Origin: Cycas panzhihuaensis
Lineage: Eukaryota > Cycadophyta
Assembly (NCBI GenBank): GCA_023213395.1
Contig: CM041465.1
Location: forward strand, 192,889,741-192,953,740
Direction of reading: 5' to 3'
DNA: 64,000 nucleotides
Made by a program: the position numbers and the translations under genes. Under the pieces are notes generated by a model. The model did no database searches. It was not told the DNA's origin and was given only the letters and a program-made list of their open reading frames with translations. Position 1 is the first letter of the stretch; every line of letters starts with the position of its first letter. Of this stretch, positions 44,966-58,049 are shown piece by piece.

Positions 44966-47770
44966 CTATTGTAAAAAGGCTTTAGTACATAATCGAAAAG
45001 GTGTGATTTTCAATGAACAAATAAGAAGACTAATTCTTAAATGAACAAATAATTTGAAATAAGTAATACTTTTATATTAATACACTATGAAAAGTGAAGT
45101 AAATGATCAAGATATTTCTTCTTAATAAACAAAAATAAATGTCAATATGTAAGCCAATGTCTTTCAAGTTGAAATGCTCTTTGAAAATAAAGTACACAAG
45201 AAATTATATGCACCTTCTATAAGTAAAGTAATGAATCAATGAAGTTTTCAACATTTGAATGCCCTTAAATCAAGAAGGTTAGGTGAACCTTTTATGCATA
45301 AGATGGACAAAAGAGGACTTGTAATTATGCCTTTGCTATGCACTTCTAAAAAAATATGCCTTTAGAATAAATAAGAAAGCTTCTTTGACTAATGAACTGA
45401 TGAACTTTAAGATGTATGAAGATTATTACAAATATGCTTTGTAATAAGATGAACAGATGATAAGAAGCTTCTCTGCAAGTTTATAAGCAAACGAGGTATA
45501 ATCTCTCTTACAAATTAAATAAGGCCTTTAAGCATACAAATTTAAAATAAAATTACCCTTGATGATGAAAAATATAGAGGATCAATAAGATTCTTTATTT
45601 AGGCTTGAATTTTCAAAAAAATAAAGAGTAGCTTAAGCAAACGAAATGACCTTTCTTAATGCAAAAATGAGTAGTTATTCCTTTGAAAATAGTAAAAAAT
45701 AAGAAATTAAAGTGTAATTTTACTTTTAATAATAGAAATGTTTGAAGAAAGATAAGTTTCTTATAGAAAATGAACAATCTGAATATAAAGAAGTACTTGT
45801 TTGATTGAACAACTCCACTTAGCTTAAAGTCTTGAAGAACTAGTTTCTTAATATAAAAAGAAACTTGAAAATACAAATAAGAGATGATAAAAACTTTAAG
45901 AATGAGTTGTTAGTAAACAATAAATCAAATGTAACCCTTTGATATCATATAATGTATATAAAGTTATAGCATGATACTAATAAGGATTGAATGAGTAATT
46001 AAAAATAAGTTACTTCAAAACCCTACTAAATGAACTTAGAATTAAATGAAATCTATCTTAAATTAAAGAATATCAAATTAGCTTTCCAATGGATTTAACT
46101 ATTTAGAAATCCAACTTCTATAGATCAAGATTTTAATCAATAAGTGCAAGGACCCCTTTATGAGCTTAAAATTGTGCTATAAAATAAAAATGTTATAAAA
46201 CTAGAATATAACCTTATAAAAGATATAGAAAAAGTTTACTTACAAATAGAAGACCTTTAAATCTAATTTATTTCAAAAAATAACTTAAAGAAAAACTTTT
46301 AAAAAAATGCTGATTAGTGAGTAGCTAGGCTTGATACAACAACTTAAATTTAACAGCTTGTAACACCTACAAAAAGACTTCAAAATGCTTAAGAGATTAT
46401 ATCATTATAAAGAGATCTGAGTCAACTTTCTAGCAAAACTAATGGATTAGAAAACATATTCTAAATAAGGAAGATATAGTAAAAATAGTAGCATGATCTC
46501 TTCATGTTTAATAAACCAAAAGCTGAAAAAAGAGGTGACTTTAGATCATTAAAAACCAGTCAAATCACATCCAAAATTGGAAAGTGACTAGTCTACAGTA
46601 TAGTTCTAAAAATTATGGTCGTAACGAAACTAGTTTTGTCAAAAACTAGTACTCCAGCGAGAAGTTAGAGTAAAAAATATGCCAATTACCCTTTAGAAGA
46701 AAATAAATAAAAGCAATTTTTTTTATAAAGTTAAATTGGTCTTTATAATTAAATGCTCCAAGTCACATGGGGGTCATAAGAAAAGGGGTGGAGGCCAGAG
46801 GGGGCTTATCACCTTAACAAAGAATTGAAAAGTTATTAACATCATTTAGATTTTATAAACTTTATTATTAATAATAATCAATGCGATTTTATAAAGTCGA
46901 TTAAAATAAATCAACAGGTGCCAAATGATGAATTGCATAGGGACTCCAAGGCAAAACTAAAGGAGAAAATGGAGTTAAATAGATCAAATCTCCATATAAG
47001 TTAAGATGTAGATAGGGCACGGTCAACCTTTGAGCCAGATCAAGCCAGAAGAGTGAGAATAAAAGGTGATTAAACAATGTATATTATATGAAAAGGAGGA
47101 ATGACAAGTATACAGACATAGCACGACAAGCACAGGGGTCAAATGGTGATAAAATAGTCTTGGTTTGGTCTCAAATATGAGCTAAAATGGCTACAAAGAG
47201 GGGTGCCTGAGTAGAGTAGACGTGATTACTAAAAAAAATTAAAAATATTTATAGAAATCAATAAAAAATGATGAACTTAAAAAAAGAGCTGAGTTGACTT
47301 AGGTGGATAGATCTCACCACAGAGGAGACATATTAATACCAAATTTTAAGAGTGGCTAGATGTCCAAGATATATAGTCACCGGTAAATTTTCAAGATAAA
47401 TGGAGGTTTGTAGAGTGAGAACAGAGCAGTAGACTGAATCAGGCTCCAAATGAATAACTGAGACTTAAAGAGAGATTTCTCTCAGTGTGAGCAACTAAAT
47501 CACAAAAGGATTTTACCACTAGATAGAGGATTTAATTCTAATCACAATGAGTAGTCATATATAGTAGTTTCGATCAAAGGTTGAGAAGCTAGACTTGATT
47601 GAAAATGATTAAACGACGTAGGTAAAATGTACAAAAAAATATAAACGATAAATCAAATATATAAACGATGATTTTATAAAGATGAACCTTAATAAAAGTG
47701 TAATAGCATTCACATACTAAGTTGAATGGAGAATGAGCCATGAATACCAAATGAAGCTTGCAAAGATCTA
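44966..47770 (-). other. Long leader of F
   Basis: About 2.8 kb of AT-rich DNA between the primer-binding site and gag with no recognisable frame (short frames at 45613-45876 and 47589-47783 are low complexity). Confidence 0.65.
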
Positions 47771-47782
47771 GCTTTGATACCA
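47771..47782 (-). promoter_or_regulatory. Primer-binding site of F
   Basis: The minus strand reads TGGTATCAAAGC, 11 of 12 to the initiator-Met complement. Its first eight bases overlap the LTR end as defined by the target duplication. Confidence 0.88.
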
Positions 47783-48107
47783 AATGAAGGTATATAACAG
47801 AGAGCAGAGCAGAGTAGGAAACATAAACAACTCAATCCATAGTGTAAATCATATGAAACAACATTTGTATTAACCCATGATCACTGAAAGTACTTAAATA
47901 TCCATGAAGAGGTGGTGTTGATGAACACTAGGGTATAGAACCCTATGAGATATATACTTTTGAGGGAGGAGAGAACCCTCCTCAACCTCCAATTTAAAAT
48001 AATATAAAATAATGCATAACATTAAAGATAAACTTACCTAACTTACCATTGAGGCTTGTGTGCTGTATATTTTAATGCAGGGTCATATGATGAACATTAA
48101 CGCAATA
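47775..48107 (-). repeat. 5' LTR of F
   Basis: 333 bp, paired with 42505-42837, followed by the imperfect target duplication AAACA. Confidence 0.82.
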
Positions 48108-48112
48108 AAACA

Positions 48113-48469
48113 CATAAACTTTATAAGATCAATAGCTCTTTATATTAAAATGGATAAGGTGGCTCTTGATGTAGCCTGATAGCCAAGTAGCTTAAATATA
48201 CAACTTGGTCTACTGAGTCTCTATATATCATTTGGTCATCCTCCATACCCCTTCAGGTTTTCACGGGTTCTAATTTTTCAAGACTAGTACAACCCTTATC
48301 CTTCTGTGCTCACAAGGGGTTTTCACAAATAGGATAGAGTAGAGACTTACTCTTATTATTTTATACCCATAAGAGGTTTTCATGAATGGAAGAGAGTACG
48401 ATGATCCTATTGTCATCTCCTCCAATCAATCAGAGATGGAGGCTCGAAGGATGAGCTACCTATGAAACT
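48113..48469 (-). other. 3' untranslated region of E
   Basis: The continuation of E after F. It carries the same GAAAACCC-type units (48240-48395) as B and D. Confidence 0.7.
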
Positions 48470-51400
48470 ATTTCAACTTCACCTTTTGTAGTAGTTAGGT
48501 GAAGATATTCGCCACTTGATCTACTGTGGAGTAGTACTCTAGTTAAATTATGTTATCATAAATTAGTTCTTGAATTATGTGGACTTTCATACTTATATAT
48601 TTAGTATGATTATGAAATATAAGATTTTTCACTATGTGGATTACTGATTGGTTATCTATACGAAGGCTAGTAGGACTTGTTTGGGTGATATTCAATGTTT
48701 CTAAAAATTTCCTGAGCCATATCACCTCCTTGCTAGTTTTAGAAGTAGTAATGTATTCAACTTTAGTAGTTGAATGAGCAATTATATTCTACCATTTGGA
48801 TCTCCATGATATTGGTGTTATTCTAAGAAATGTTACATACCCAAATGTGAATCTCCCTATGTCTTTATCTCTGGCAAAGTCCAAGTCTATGTATATATAT
48901 AGTTTAAACTTAAAATTAGTTTCATACAATAGACCATATTTGTTGGTCATCTTAAAGTACCTCAATATTTGCATTACTACCTTCTAGTGATTCTACTTAG
49001 GATTTGTCGAGTAATGAGAAAGAATGTTGATAGAGTATGTAATATCAGGTCTTATATTAGTAGTATAGATTAGACCACCTACAAGTTACTTGTAAAGTAT
49101 TATGTCTACCTCTCGATCATCGCCATCAAATGTTAGTTTTATATTAGGTTCCATTAGAATGACTATAGTTTGAGCATCTTCTAACTAAACCTTTATTAGA
49201 ATATCGTTGATGTACTTTTTTTGAGAAAGAAAGATCTTACCATTTTTCTGAGTGACTTTAATCTCTAAATAATATTTCATCAACCTAAGGTCAAGCAGTT
49301 CAAATGTTTTAGCTAAGTCCTTCTTTAGTTGGCTGATTACCTATTCATTATTCCCCATTATAAGCATATTTTCCACAAAGACTAAGAGATAAGTGACTTT
49401 ATCTTTTTGGCATTTAATGAATAATGTTGCATCAATATCCTAGTAGTCACAAATCTCATATCCAAGTTACCTCTTTCTTTCTGACAACTTGGTGAACCAA
49501 GCATGAGGGGCTTATTTAAGGCCATATAAGGACTTTTTGGGCTTGCACACTTTATGCTCTAAAACAGTAATCTCAAATCCTTCAGGCTAAGCCATGTATA
49601 TTTCTTTTTCAAGATCACCACTATGAAATATGGTTTTTACATCAAGCTGGTGAATCTTCTAGCCCTGTTAAGCTACCAAGTCCATAAGAGTTCTAATTGT
49701 ATGCCACTTGGTTATAAGTGTAAAGACTTCAGTGTAGTCAATGCCTTCTATTTGTGTGAATCCATTTGCTACCAACCTGGCCTTGTCATTTTTAAGAGTT
49801 TTATTATATCTATATTTATTTTTGTATACCTATTTATTTTAAACTATCTTTCTTCTAAGTGATAGGTAAATGAGCTCCCATGTACCATTTTTTATGAGGA
49901 ATTGATATTCTTCATTCATGGCATTCATCCAAGCTATGTGTTTTATAGCTTCTTAGTATGAAAGGGGCTCTTCATTGACAGAAAGATGTAGTTCTACTAG
50001 TTCTAACTCAATGAAAAGTGATTCTTGCATATTAGCTCTGTAAGTACTTCAAGTATTAATTTTTCCCATCTCATTAGGTTGTATATACTTCTTTAGCTAG
50101 TGGGATTCACGAGAACCTCAAGTTAGGAATGAGGTCCTCATTTCTCCAACTATATGGTCTTCATTTGGATCTTAAAAAAGGATCATTTTGCATATTTGTT
50201 AAGGAGGATATTGACATATCTAGGGAGCATGGTCTATCTGCCATTGTTTTACCTTTGTCAACTATGTTATTTTCAAATGGTCATGCATGATGTACACTCA
50301 TTAGTTTAGAGTCACAACTCCTATCCTTTATGGCTCTATTATCAGATTCCAATAGTTTGAGTAACTCTTAAGTGTCTCCTCCCTAAATTTTAGAATTTGT
50401 ACATCATATTGAGTAGCATCATAATAACAATAGTTTGGTGTTTTAGAGTCCAATTGTAATAATTGATCTTTCAATAAACATCATGTCTCAGTTGATGATA
50501 ATCTTTTGTTATGAAGGTATAAAGACCTTATATCCTTTCTTGTCCATAAGGTATCTAACAAAGATGCCTTTAAGTGCCCTGGGCTAGAGTTTATTTCTAT
50601 CTCCATCTAGTATATGGGCATAACATATTGAGCCAAATATTTTAAAGTGGTATCTAGTGGGGGCTTGTCTAGTCCACTTTTCATTAAGAGAAGATCCTCC
50701 TTTAGAGGGGGTGACAACATTCATGCAATAAACAACTATCCAAATTACTTTCACTTATAGGTAAGTAGGTATATTTTTATAAACCAACATAGCTCAAGCC
50801 ATATTCATAATAGACCTATTCATATGCTTAGCAACTCCATTTTGTTAGGGGATGACTACTATTATAGTATGATAATGTCATTATCTCATAGATAGGTTTT
50901 AAACTTAGTAGAGGTATATTCTCCACCATTATCTATTCAGAGACACTTAATTTGATAGCCTGACTCTTTTTTAATATGAGCTCTAAAAGCTTTAAAGAGA
51001 CCAAATACCTTATCTTTCTTGGTTAGAAAAGCCACCCATAGTTTCTTGATAAAATCATCAATGAAGGATATGTCATATAATTTCTACCTCAATGATGGAA
51101 TGGGAATTGGTCTACATAGATCAAAGTATACCAATTAAAGAGGATGACTCGATTTCCACTAACTATCGACAAAGGGCTATCTATGAGATTTGGCTATGAT
51201 ATAAACTTTACATTTAAAGGGCTTGGAGGAGAACTTAGATAGACCTGGAAGGGCATGACAAAGATCTCTAATTTGATTGATATAAACATAACCCATGCAA
51301 GTATGCCAAAGAGCTTCTAGGGACATCATAGGGCATGTCAAATTGGTATTAAAAGAAAAATCTTCATTAGCATAATGGCTTTGAGCACAATTAGCTTTAA

Positions 51401-52940
51401 AATATGGGGAGCTATTCAATTTAAATAATTTACCAATAAGTATTCTAGTCAAGACCATTTGATTTATTAGATGGTGAATGACCTAAAGAGTTTAGTCGTT
51501 TATGGTAACACTAAGAGTAACACTAAGATTAAATCCACAGGAGACAAGAGTGGATAAGGAGAGTAGGTTTTATTTTAGATTAGGAATGTATAGGACATCA
51601 AGTAATGTAAAGTCTCTTAAGCCTAGGAGTTTCAAGTATATGCTTCCAATACCTTCAACCAGTTGTTGGGATTTATTAGTCATGTGAATGGTACCATATA
51701 TATTAGAATCAAAAGTTTGATATAGATCCTAATTACAAGTGATATGCTATGTTGCTCTTGTATCCATGATCCATGAGGAAGTATTTAAAGTTATACTATT
51801 TGAAATTCCAAGTGGGGTTTGCATTAGTGATTCAAGATCACAAGTGACATAGCCATAATAGGCTTTAAAATACCTCTTAGTTTAATCAATGGTTTTTCCC
51901 TTAAGTCTTTGAATGTATATTTGAGTAAAACATGTACTACCAAACTATTCTTTATATATTTTATTAATATTGTAAGCCTTGTATTTTTATTGAAATTTAG
52001 GCAACTTATATCCAGGTATAACTCAATCCTTTGTAAGGTGTCCTTTCCTATTAAACCTTTTGTACATGATAATCTAATTTTTAGTTCTTAAAGTACTAGT
52101 TTGGCTTGATTGTCTTGTATTAAAATATGGTGCTTAGCCTTAAGACTATCTAGGTTGTTATTGTTGAGGGTTTGGTTAACCTTGTGGTCAATTTCCTCTA
52201 CCTTATCCTCTACCCCTTGCTCAGTTATTTCCTTTATCATGAGAGGAATCCTGATTCTTTGAGAAGCATACTTCTTCTTCCACCTTAAAAGTTGCATCTA
52301 GAAGAGGATCTAAAGTTATAAAATTAGTATCAAAGGTCTTCTTATATTCAATAAACTTCTCTGCAAGAGCTTCGAAGTTAAGTGTCTTCAATGTTCCACT
52401 TGATTAAAGACTCCCAAGAAAGTACTTATAATTAGGTACATGTAGATAGGACTGTATTAGGAATGCGTATATAATGCATTGGGTCATAAAATCTTTGTCT
52501 ATTACTTGTTTAGTTAGTCAAAGGAGATTGATTGTTTCACATGCACATCCCTTTTGCATCTTCATCTTGTTCATCTTTAAGACTAGATGAATAAATTCAA
52601 GGTCAAACTTTATATCAAAATTCTTTTTAAGAAACTTGAGGACTTTCTAGGCTATATTGTGTTATTTTTTATCAATTAGATTGTGCAAATATTTTTATCA
52701 TCAATTTCCCATTGTAGTTTAGCTATAGGATCTATTGGAGTTATAAGTGGCATTCCACCAAGGGCAAGTGTCATTGCTATTGTAGGGATGACATGTATCA
52801 GTTACAGATGAGCTCTCCAAAGGCCTTCATACTTAGTAGCATTCTTGACTCTAGTATACCATAGATCCCAATTTTCTTTTACTTTTAAGTTGTAGTTTAC
52901 ATTCTACTTAAATTGAGAAGATGATGAAGTAAAAGAAATA
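48470..52940 (-). pseudogene. gag-pol polyprotein of element E
   Basis: Closely parallel to D. Gag starts near 52940 (S-S-S-Q-F-K, start Met lost). Gag blocks include W-E-I-D-D-K-N near 52700 and an F-I-E-Y-K-K-T-F-D segment near 52350. Protease W-I-M-D-T-R-A-T lies near 51750-51775 (Gly now Arg). The pre-integrase block L-W-H-T-C-M-G-Y is near 51290-51315, within an open stretch 51177-51458. Integrase spans about 51120-50330. RT runs about 50170-49000, with the Asp-Asp-containing catalytic block near 49370. RNase H runs about 48980-48470 (open pieces 48789-48974 and 48543-48725). Stops and frameshifts are denser than in D, in line with its more diverged LTRs. Confidence 0.87.
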
Positions 52941-54959
52941 GTAAATGAAAATGCCACTGACACATATGGCTAATATACCTGGCACAGTAGTAGGTAATAT
53001 GATTAAGTAGTAAGCAATGATAATAGGCCACTAAAGCTTGTGGTAAATACTCCAGACGTAGTAGGATTTGATGATGTGTATAAATGGCAATATAAGGATC
53101 ACAAAGATAAATGATGTATCATGTGATCATAAAATCAAGATTATGCTAATATAGAAGTTGGAATGTGGGTGTACACAATTAAAAAACTAAGTCTGATATA
53201 AGATGTATGATTAAGCCCAAATCTCTATCTCAAGTCTAAAGTAGTTGAGGTGTCAATACCTAAGGAGGCTTCTAGTATACGTATTAGGACCTTCACCTGT
53301 GATACCTGCACCTGTGCTTGGTGATAAAATCTATGTCATAGTAGAGTCCAAGTAATCTTAATTCACTAGTAAGCAGTTATATACCTCCTCCAAAGAGTTA
53401 AATGGTATGTGTGTATCCCATAACTATGACATATATTAGATTGGGTATATTTTAATCTTGATTAAAGTTTTTAATTTTTTTTTGTGGTTATCGTGATTAT
53501 CCCTAATTGGAGGTCATAGGTATGGCCAACCTGTCCCTCCACTACTATTCTGGTTTAAACCAAACCTAGTATAAAACTCATACCTTCCTTAGGGCCCAAA
53601 CTTCAGCCAATCATGGTCTATCTCAACCAAGGCAAGTGTGTGCATAAGTCAAGAACCGATGATATAAGTCGTATGGATGAGATTCCTTTTAGGAAATAGT
53701 GCAAGTTGTTTTTGAATAACTTGAACTAAGACCTGAAACAAAAAGATGCAAAATGTGATTGTTTGCTTCCTTTTCTTACTTTATTATTGTTACTATTTTA
53801 TGTGTTGCTTTATGCTATGTGTGGAAATAAAAAGAATATACTAGATTTAGTAAGGAAACCAGATATTGCTTCTAATCCAAGGTTTCCATTACTTTAATAT
53901 AATGTTTCCAAATATATTTTTAGAAATTTTAATTTGAAAGCCACAAAAGGTCCAAAATATAGATCAACTTAGTGCTAAAATATTGATTTTTCTAAACCTA
54001 AATGCATGTTATTTTACCCTATTTTATAATTTTTTTCCCCATAAAATTTATAAATAATAATAAATGGGCAAAATTTTCTAAAAATTACAAATATGGAGGT
54101 ATAAATTATGGAATTTAAATTTATAACAAAAGAAAAAAGTGTTCATAATGTCGTTTCTAATAAGATAGTGAAGTCAAATTTTTAAAAATGCATTAAAAAA
54201 AATTATCTAAAAAAAGTATAAAAGCATAATCTTACCAAATTTACTGTCTTATAATCCAAACTTCAATATGTCAAAAGCTCCATCTTGATATGTATATCAA
54301 CCTTTCCTTCTATAGTAGCTCCAAAAATGGCAAAAATTTTTCTTAAAATGCCCTCAAAACATTTTTTTGTGGGGTTAAATGGGTAAATTTAGCATTCATT
54401 AGAAAATTGCAAAGATCTCATTAACTAGTGAATGAAATTTGATGAGATTTATCTCAAAATGCTTTAGAGACATAAATCTACTAGATCCCTCAAAAACGAT
54501 TTCAGATTTTTAGCTCATATTTAAAGGATTTCATTGGGAAAGTATCATAGGTCACTCATCTATAAATTTTGACCTTTTATTTAAGCTAAAACTAGTTGTT
54601 GCAGGCTAAATATGAAGATTTTCAAGAATACAAAAATGATCCTATTGGATAGGCTATCTTACGTGTCAAATTTTATTAAAATTTGATATGGTCAATTTTT
54701 TCATAAAATTTTAAGTATTCAATGCTTCTAGGGTTATTCTTGGCAACCAAACATCTTAAAAAATTAGTTTCTTCTACCTCTAAAATTTTGCACACATAGA
54801 AATGTAGGAACATATAAAATAATATAATTTTAAGCTCTCTAATACAAAATAAAGTTCTCAAATAAACTCTCAACCTCACATGAATTATGAGTGAGAGGTA
54901 TTAATGACTCTATATAATCCTAATGGGGAAATGTGGTTAACAACAACTTCGATATTAGT
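52941..54959 (-). other. Leader of E
   Basis: The part near gag (to about 53890) is recognisably homologous to the leaders of B and D, including weak copies of the 69-bp repeat (about 52960-53080). Farther right the similarity fades. A 7-of-12 primer-binding-site match sits at 54946-54957 (minus), two bases from the 5' LTR, the same spacing as in B and D. Confidence 0.6.
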
Positions 54960-55261
54960 TGTTGGGTGAAGGATCTAGTTACCATAATCCACTACAGTAA
55001 AATAATGACACATAATAAGAGCAAAATAGAGAGAACAAGATTGAGAACAAAAATAAGAGATGAGATTTATGACTCTCCCTTTCACATTCAACCTTATATA
55101 TTAGAGGATGTTTGTTAGGGTTTCCAAAGGAGTTTCTTGCCTAATAATATAATCTTAAAATTACACTTAAATGTAAATGAAATTGCATTTAACTATGTAA
55201 TTTAGTTAACCTAAAGTCACCTTCATATAATTAATCTAATAACTTTGATGCATTAACATCA
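54960..55261 (-). repeat. 5' LTR of E
   Basis: 302 bp, TGTTGGGTG...ACATCA on the plus strand, paired with 42080-42381. Confidence 0.88.
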
Positions 55262-55266
55262 ATTAA

Positions 55267-56432
55267 TTTCTTCATTGTAAATAATGATCTAATTGTACAT
55301 GTTATGGATCTCCCAAATTGTCTTCTATTTGTTTCCTAAAGGCATCATTGAACTCAATGAAGTCCATGTCTATCTAATATTATTGCCTTTACATAAATAC
55401 CTAGATGTATTAGGTTCCTTTAATGCATTATATGAAGATGCCCAATTGGTCCTTGATGCCTTTGATACTAAAGATTTTAAATGTATTCTTAACCTTAGTT
55501 ATCTATTTATTAGAATCTATCTCACCAAATTGAGAGTAATATGTTATTGTGTGGTTAGGTCAAAATAGTAACATTCTTATTTCCATAAAATTTTCTTCTC
55601 CTTTTAACTCCCTTCTTTCTTCTTCACTACTTTTCTTCCCCTCTTTCATTCTTTTATTAATGCCTTTTAATCTATCATTTATTCTTATGGGTATATTGCA
55701 TCTCCTTCTTAAATTACTTAAGAATTGATTTCTTCTCTTAGATATTTTATTATATTAGTTCTCTTAGTATACTTAACTTTAAGGGATTTCTAACTACCTG
55801 ATCATAGCTCTAATATTGAGTTTGTTAGTTGATATCTTTTATTCTCTCTAACATGTTTCTTCTTCCTCTATAAGGAAGCCTTCATATTAAGAAGAAACTT
55901 TTACTTTAATTACTCATCAAAATGGATCATCCAATATCTCAAAATGGTAATCTTTAAACTAGAATTCCAACAATTTAGACAAAATTGAATTATAATACCT
56001 ATAGCAAAAGTTGTGGCTTATTTAAGGTGGATCAAAATTTAGGGTTTTTAAAGACTATAATAGTACCTAGTACTAAAATGATAATAACTTTTAATCTTTA
56101 TATCAAATTGAATTAAAGCTAATTCTAATATAAAGTAAACTTCAAGACACAATGATTAAAAAAAAAAAAAGGTCAATCAAATACCTATAGTAGAAGTTAT
56201 GATTACTTAAAGTTAAAGTAGAAGATTTTAGGCTCTAAAAGTAGTGGCAAATAATATGCCAAAATTGAATTTGTTATAACTTTATAATTATACTCTAAAT
56301 TCTATCATATAACCATTCAAATTTTATAGAACAAGTATGCTTGTTTCAAATATGTAGTCTATTTTTTTTTTAAATATGCCCTCAAAATGGTAAATCCTTA
56401 ATGATCCCCTTAATTAGGTAAATCAAGCCTAA
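55267..56432. other. Unassigned DNA right of E
   Basis: The reading frame 55293-55568 (plus, 91 codons) matches nothing I recognise. Low-complexity pyrimidine stretches follow (about 55590-55660). Some of this may belong to the element that E interrupted. Confidence 0.4.
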
Positions 56433-56443
56433 TACCACTTGTG
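56433..56443 (-). promoter_or_regulatory. Possible primer-binding site and LTR border
   Basis: The minus strand reads TGGTATTAGGC, 9 of 11 to the initiator-Met site. To its right, after AG, the plus strand starts TGTGATAAACCCC (56446), which could be an LTR end. No partner LTR seen. Confidence 0.35.
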
Positions 56444-56935
56444 ATAAACCCCAAATTAAAATAGAAATAAAATTATTAAATTATAGCCAAAATTTATAAT
56501 AAAATCATCTTTAGCCCTAAAGGTGCTAAAAGAAATAAATTATAAATTAAAATAAACTCATAATTTTAAAGTCTAATGTGCAAACCTTTATATAGTAGCT
56601 TACTTTGATTAATTTAATCATTTTTAATTATATTTAAAATTGGTATTTTTCTTCGATTATATAAATGTAATATTACTTTTTATTTTATTTAAAGTTAGTA
56701 TTTTCTTAGTTTATAGAAATGCAACATGTTTTGTTAACCCAAATAAATATGAGTGATATACTTATTAGGTAACTCATTATTTTCATAGTTTTAGCCTAAA
56801 CTTTATTTACTAAGCTAATAATGATGAGCATATTTTTTAATCTCTTTAGTAAGTTTCTATTCATACATATTGCAACTCTGTTCTATATAATATATAGGTA
56901 GTTCACTTCTACCTTGTTATTCCATACTACTTAAA

Positions 56936-57157
56936 CTAATTTGAGCAAAACTTACCTCTACTATGAACTCCTAACATCTTGATATTCATGTTTAATTTAT
57001 TCTCCACTAAGGCCTTAAACTCCTTAAATTTATTATAATATTTAGATTTCTTCCTAAGAAAGTAAACCCCTGTATTTATCAAAAAAGCATTTATAAAAGT
57101 GATAAAATACTTGGATTCACCTATTATCCCTTCAGGGTATAATACTAAAGTTTTCAA
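56936..57157 (-). pseudogene. Copia integrase core fragment
   Basis: An open stretch of 73 codons reads S-K-Y-F-I-T-F-I-N-A-F, then V-Y-F-L-R-K-K-S and F-K-E-F-K-A-L-V-E, then a decayed G-V-H-S-R-G-K-F. This is the first half of a copia integrase core; the canonical forms are Y-F-I-T-F-I-D-D-F, V-Y-F-L-K-x-K and x-D-N-G-G-E-F. Both catalytic Asp positions are lost (Asn-Ala for Asp-Asp, His for the second). Neighbouring domains could not be read, so this is an isolated relic of an old minus-strand element, possibly the host of E. Confidence 0.75.
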
Positions 57158-58044
57158 GATTAGGTTTAAGTAATGGTCTTATTAGAATTAGAATATACAT
57201 TTGATATTTAGTTTAAGAAATAGTAGTAATGGAAGATCAATGAAGAGAATTATAATGATAAGTCCTCTTAGGATCTAAGAACGACTATTAGTATAACAAA
57301 GATACGAGGTAACTATTCATGAGATGCATTATTTGCAAGACTAAAAGCTTTAAGGAGATAATTTCTATATAAAGTTCTTTTAATACAACCTCCTCCCAAA
57401 AATGGTCTCCCATAGAAGTGTCTTTATTCAAAATTTTTTCTTAAGAAATGGTAGTTTTATAGGATAAGGTCTTATAAGGATAGATAATAACTTATAGGAC
57501 AAGATAAATATCCTTTCCAATGAAAGGTTGCAATAGAGGAAAGTTAGGAAGCAAAAGAAATCATCTATAAGAAGTGGTTTTGTGGGAAAAGTAACCTACA
57601 AAAAAGACAACAAAGGTGCCCACCACATAAGACAAAATAGAGAGATTAAATTTCCCATGATGATGTACTCCCATAGAGTGATACAATAAGAACTTAAACA
57701 TAAAATAGTCCATAAAAGAGGCAATTTATAGGAGGATGGTGTATATGATACTAAACTATGTGATTGAAAGAAGAAGAAAAAGAAGAGGTTCCTACATGAA
57801 CTCTCTTCACATGAATAGTATTCTTTTCAAATAATAAGTAAAAAGACTTTTTGAAGGACTATGCTTACAAGAAAGGTGCATGTGGGTTTATATTTTCATA
57901 ACTTAATTATTTAGAAAAATAGAATGAATTCTTGCAAGACAAGATCCCCGTGCCTTTACTCAAGAGAGATGTTAACATAAGTAGGGATATTAAGTTTTAG
58001 ATTATGTATGAGCAGCTCAATTCATTGATGTAATCAAAGTCATT
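57158..58044. other. Unassigned DNA between the integrase relic and K
   Basis: No coding frame, repeat or LTR recognised on either strand. Confidence 0.45.
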
Positions 58045-58049
58045 AGATC
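58045..58049. repeat. Target-site duplication of K (left)
   Basis: AGATC. The four bases after K's 3' LTR (63997-64000) are AGAT and then the window ends. Confidence 0.75.

Larger units (their letters stand above)
42505..48107 (-). mobile_element. Non-autonomous LTR retrotransposon F with internal tandem array (5,603 bp)
   Basis: Two 333-bp LTRs (about 87% identical by hand count) flank an interior with a primer-binding site, a leader of about 2.8 kb, only the N-terminal part of a copia gag (about 44640-44965, minus), a 3.5-copy array of roughly 400-bp repeats (43200-44616), and a short segment with a purine tract before the 3' LTR. No protease, integrase, RT or RNase H could be read. Flanking 5-mers AAACC (42500-42504) and AAACA (48108-48112) match at 4 of 5. 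Joining the flanks restores E's 3' UTR as seen in D. F would depend on a helper element, in the manner of LARD-type elements. Confidence 0.85.
42080..55261 (-). mobile_element. Copia retrotransposon E, split by F
   Basis: Minus-strand copia element with 302-bp LTRs at both ends (TGTTGGG...ACATCA on the plus strand), about 84% identical by hand count, the lowest pair counted. Without F (5.6 kb) it is about 7.6 kb, like D. It shares D's gag-pol, its GAAAACCC-type 3' UTR units and part of its leader, but its LTR sequence has diverged strongly, so it is a sister family. Flanks ATTTC (left) and ATTAA (right) match at only 3 of 5, so no target duplication is claimed. Confidence 0.9.
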
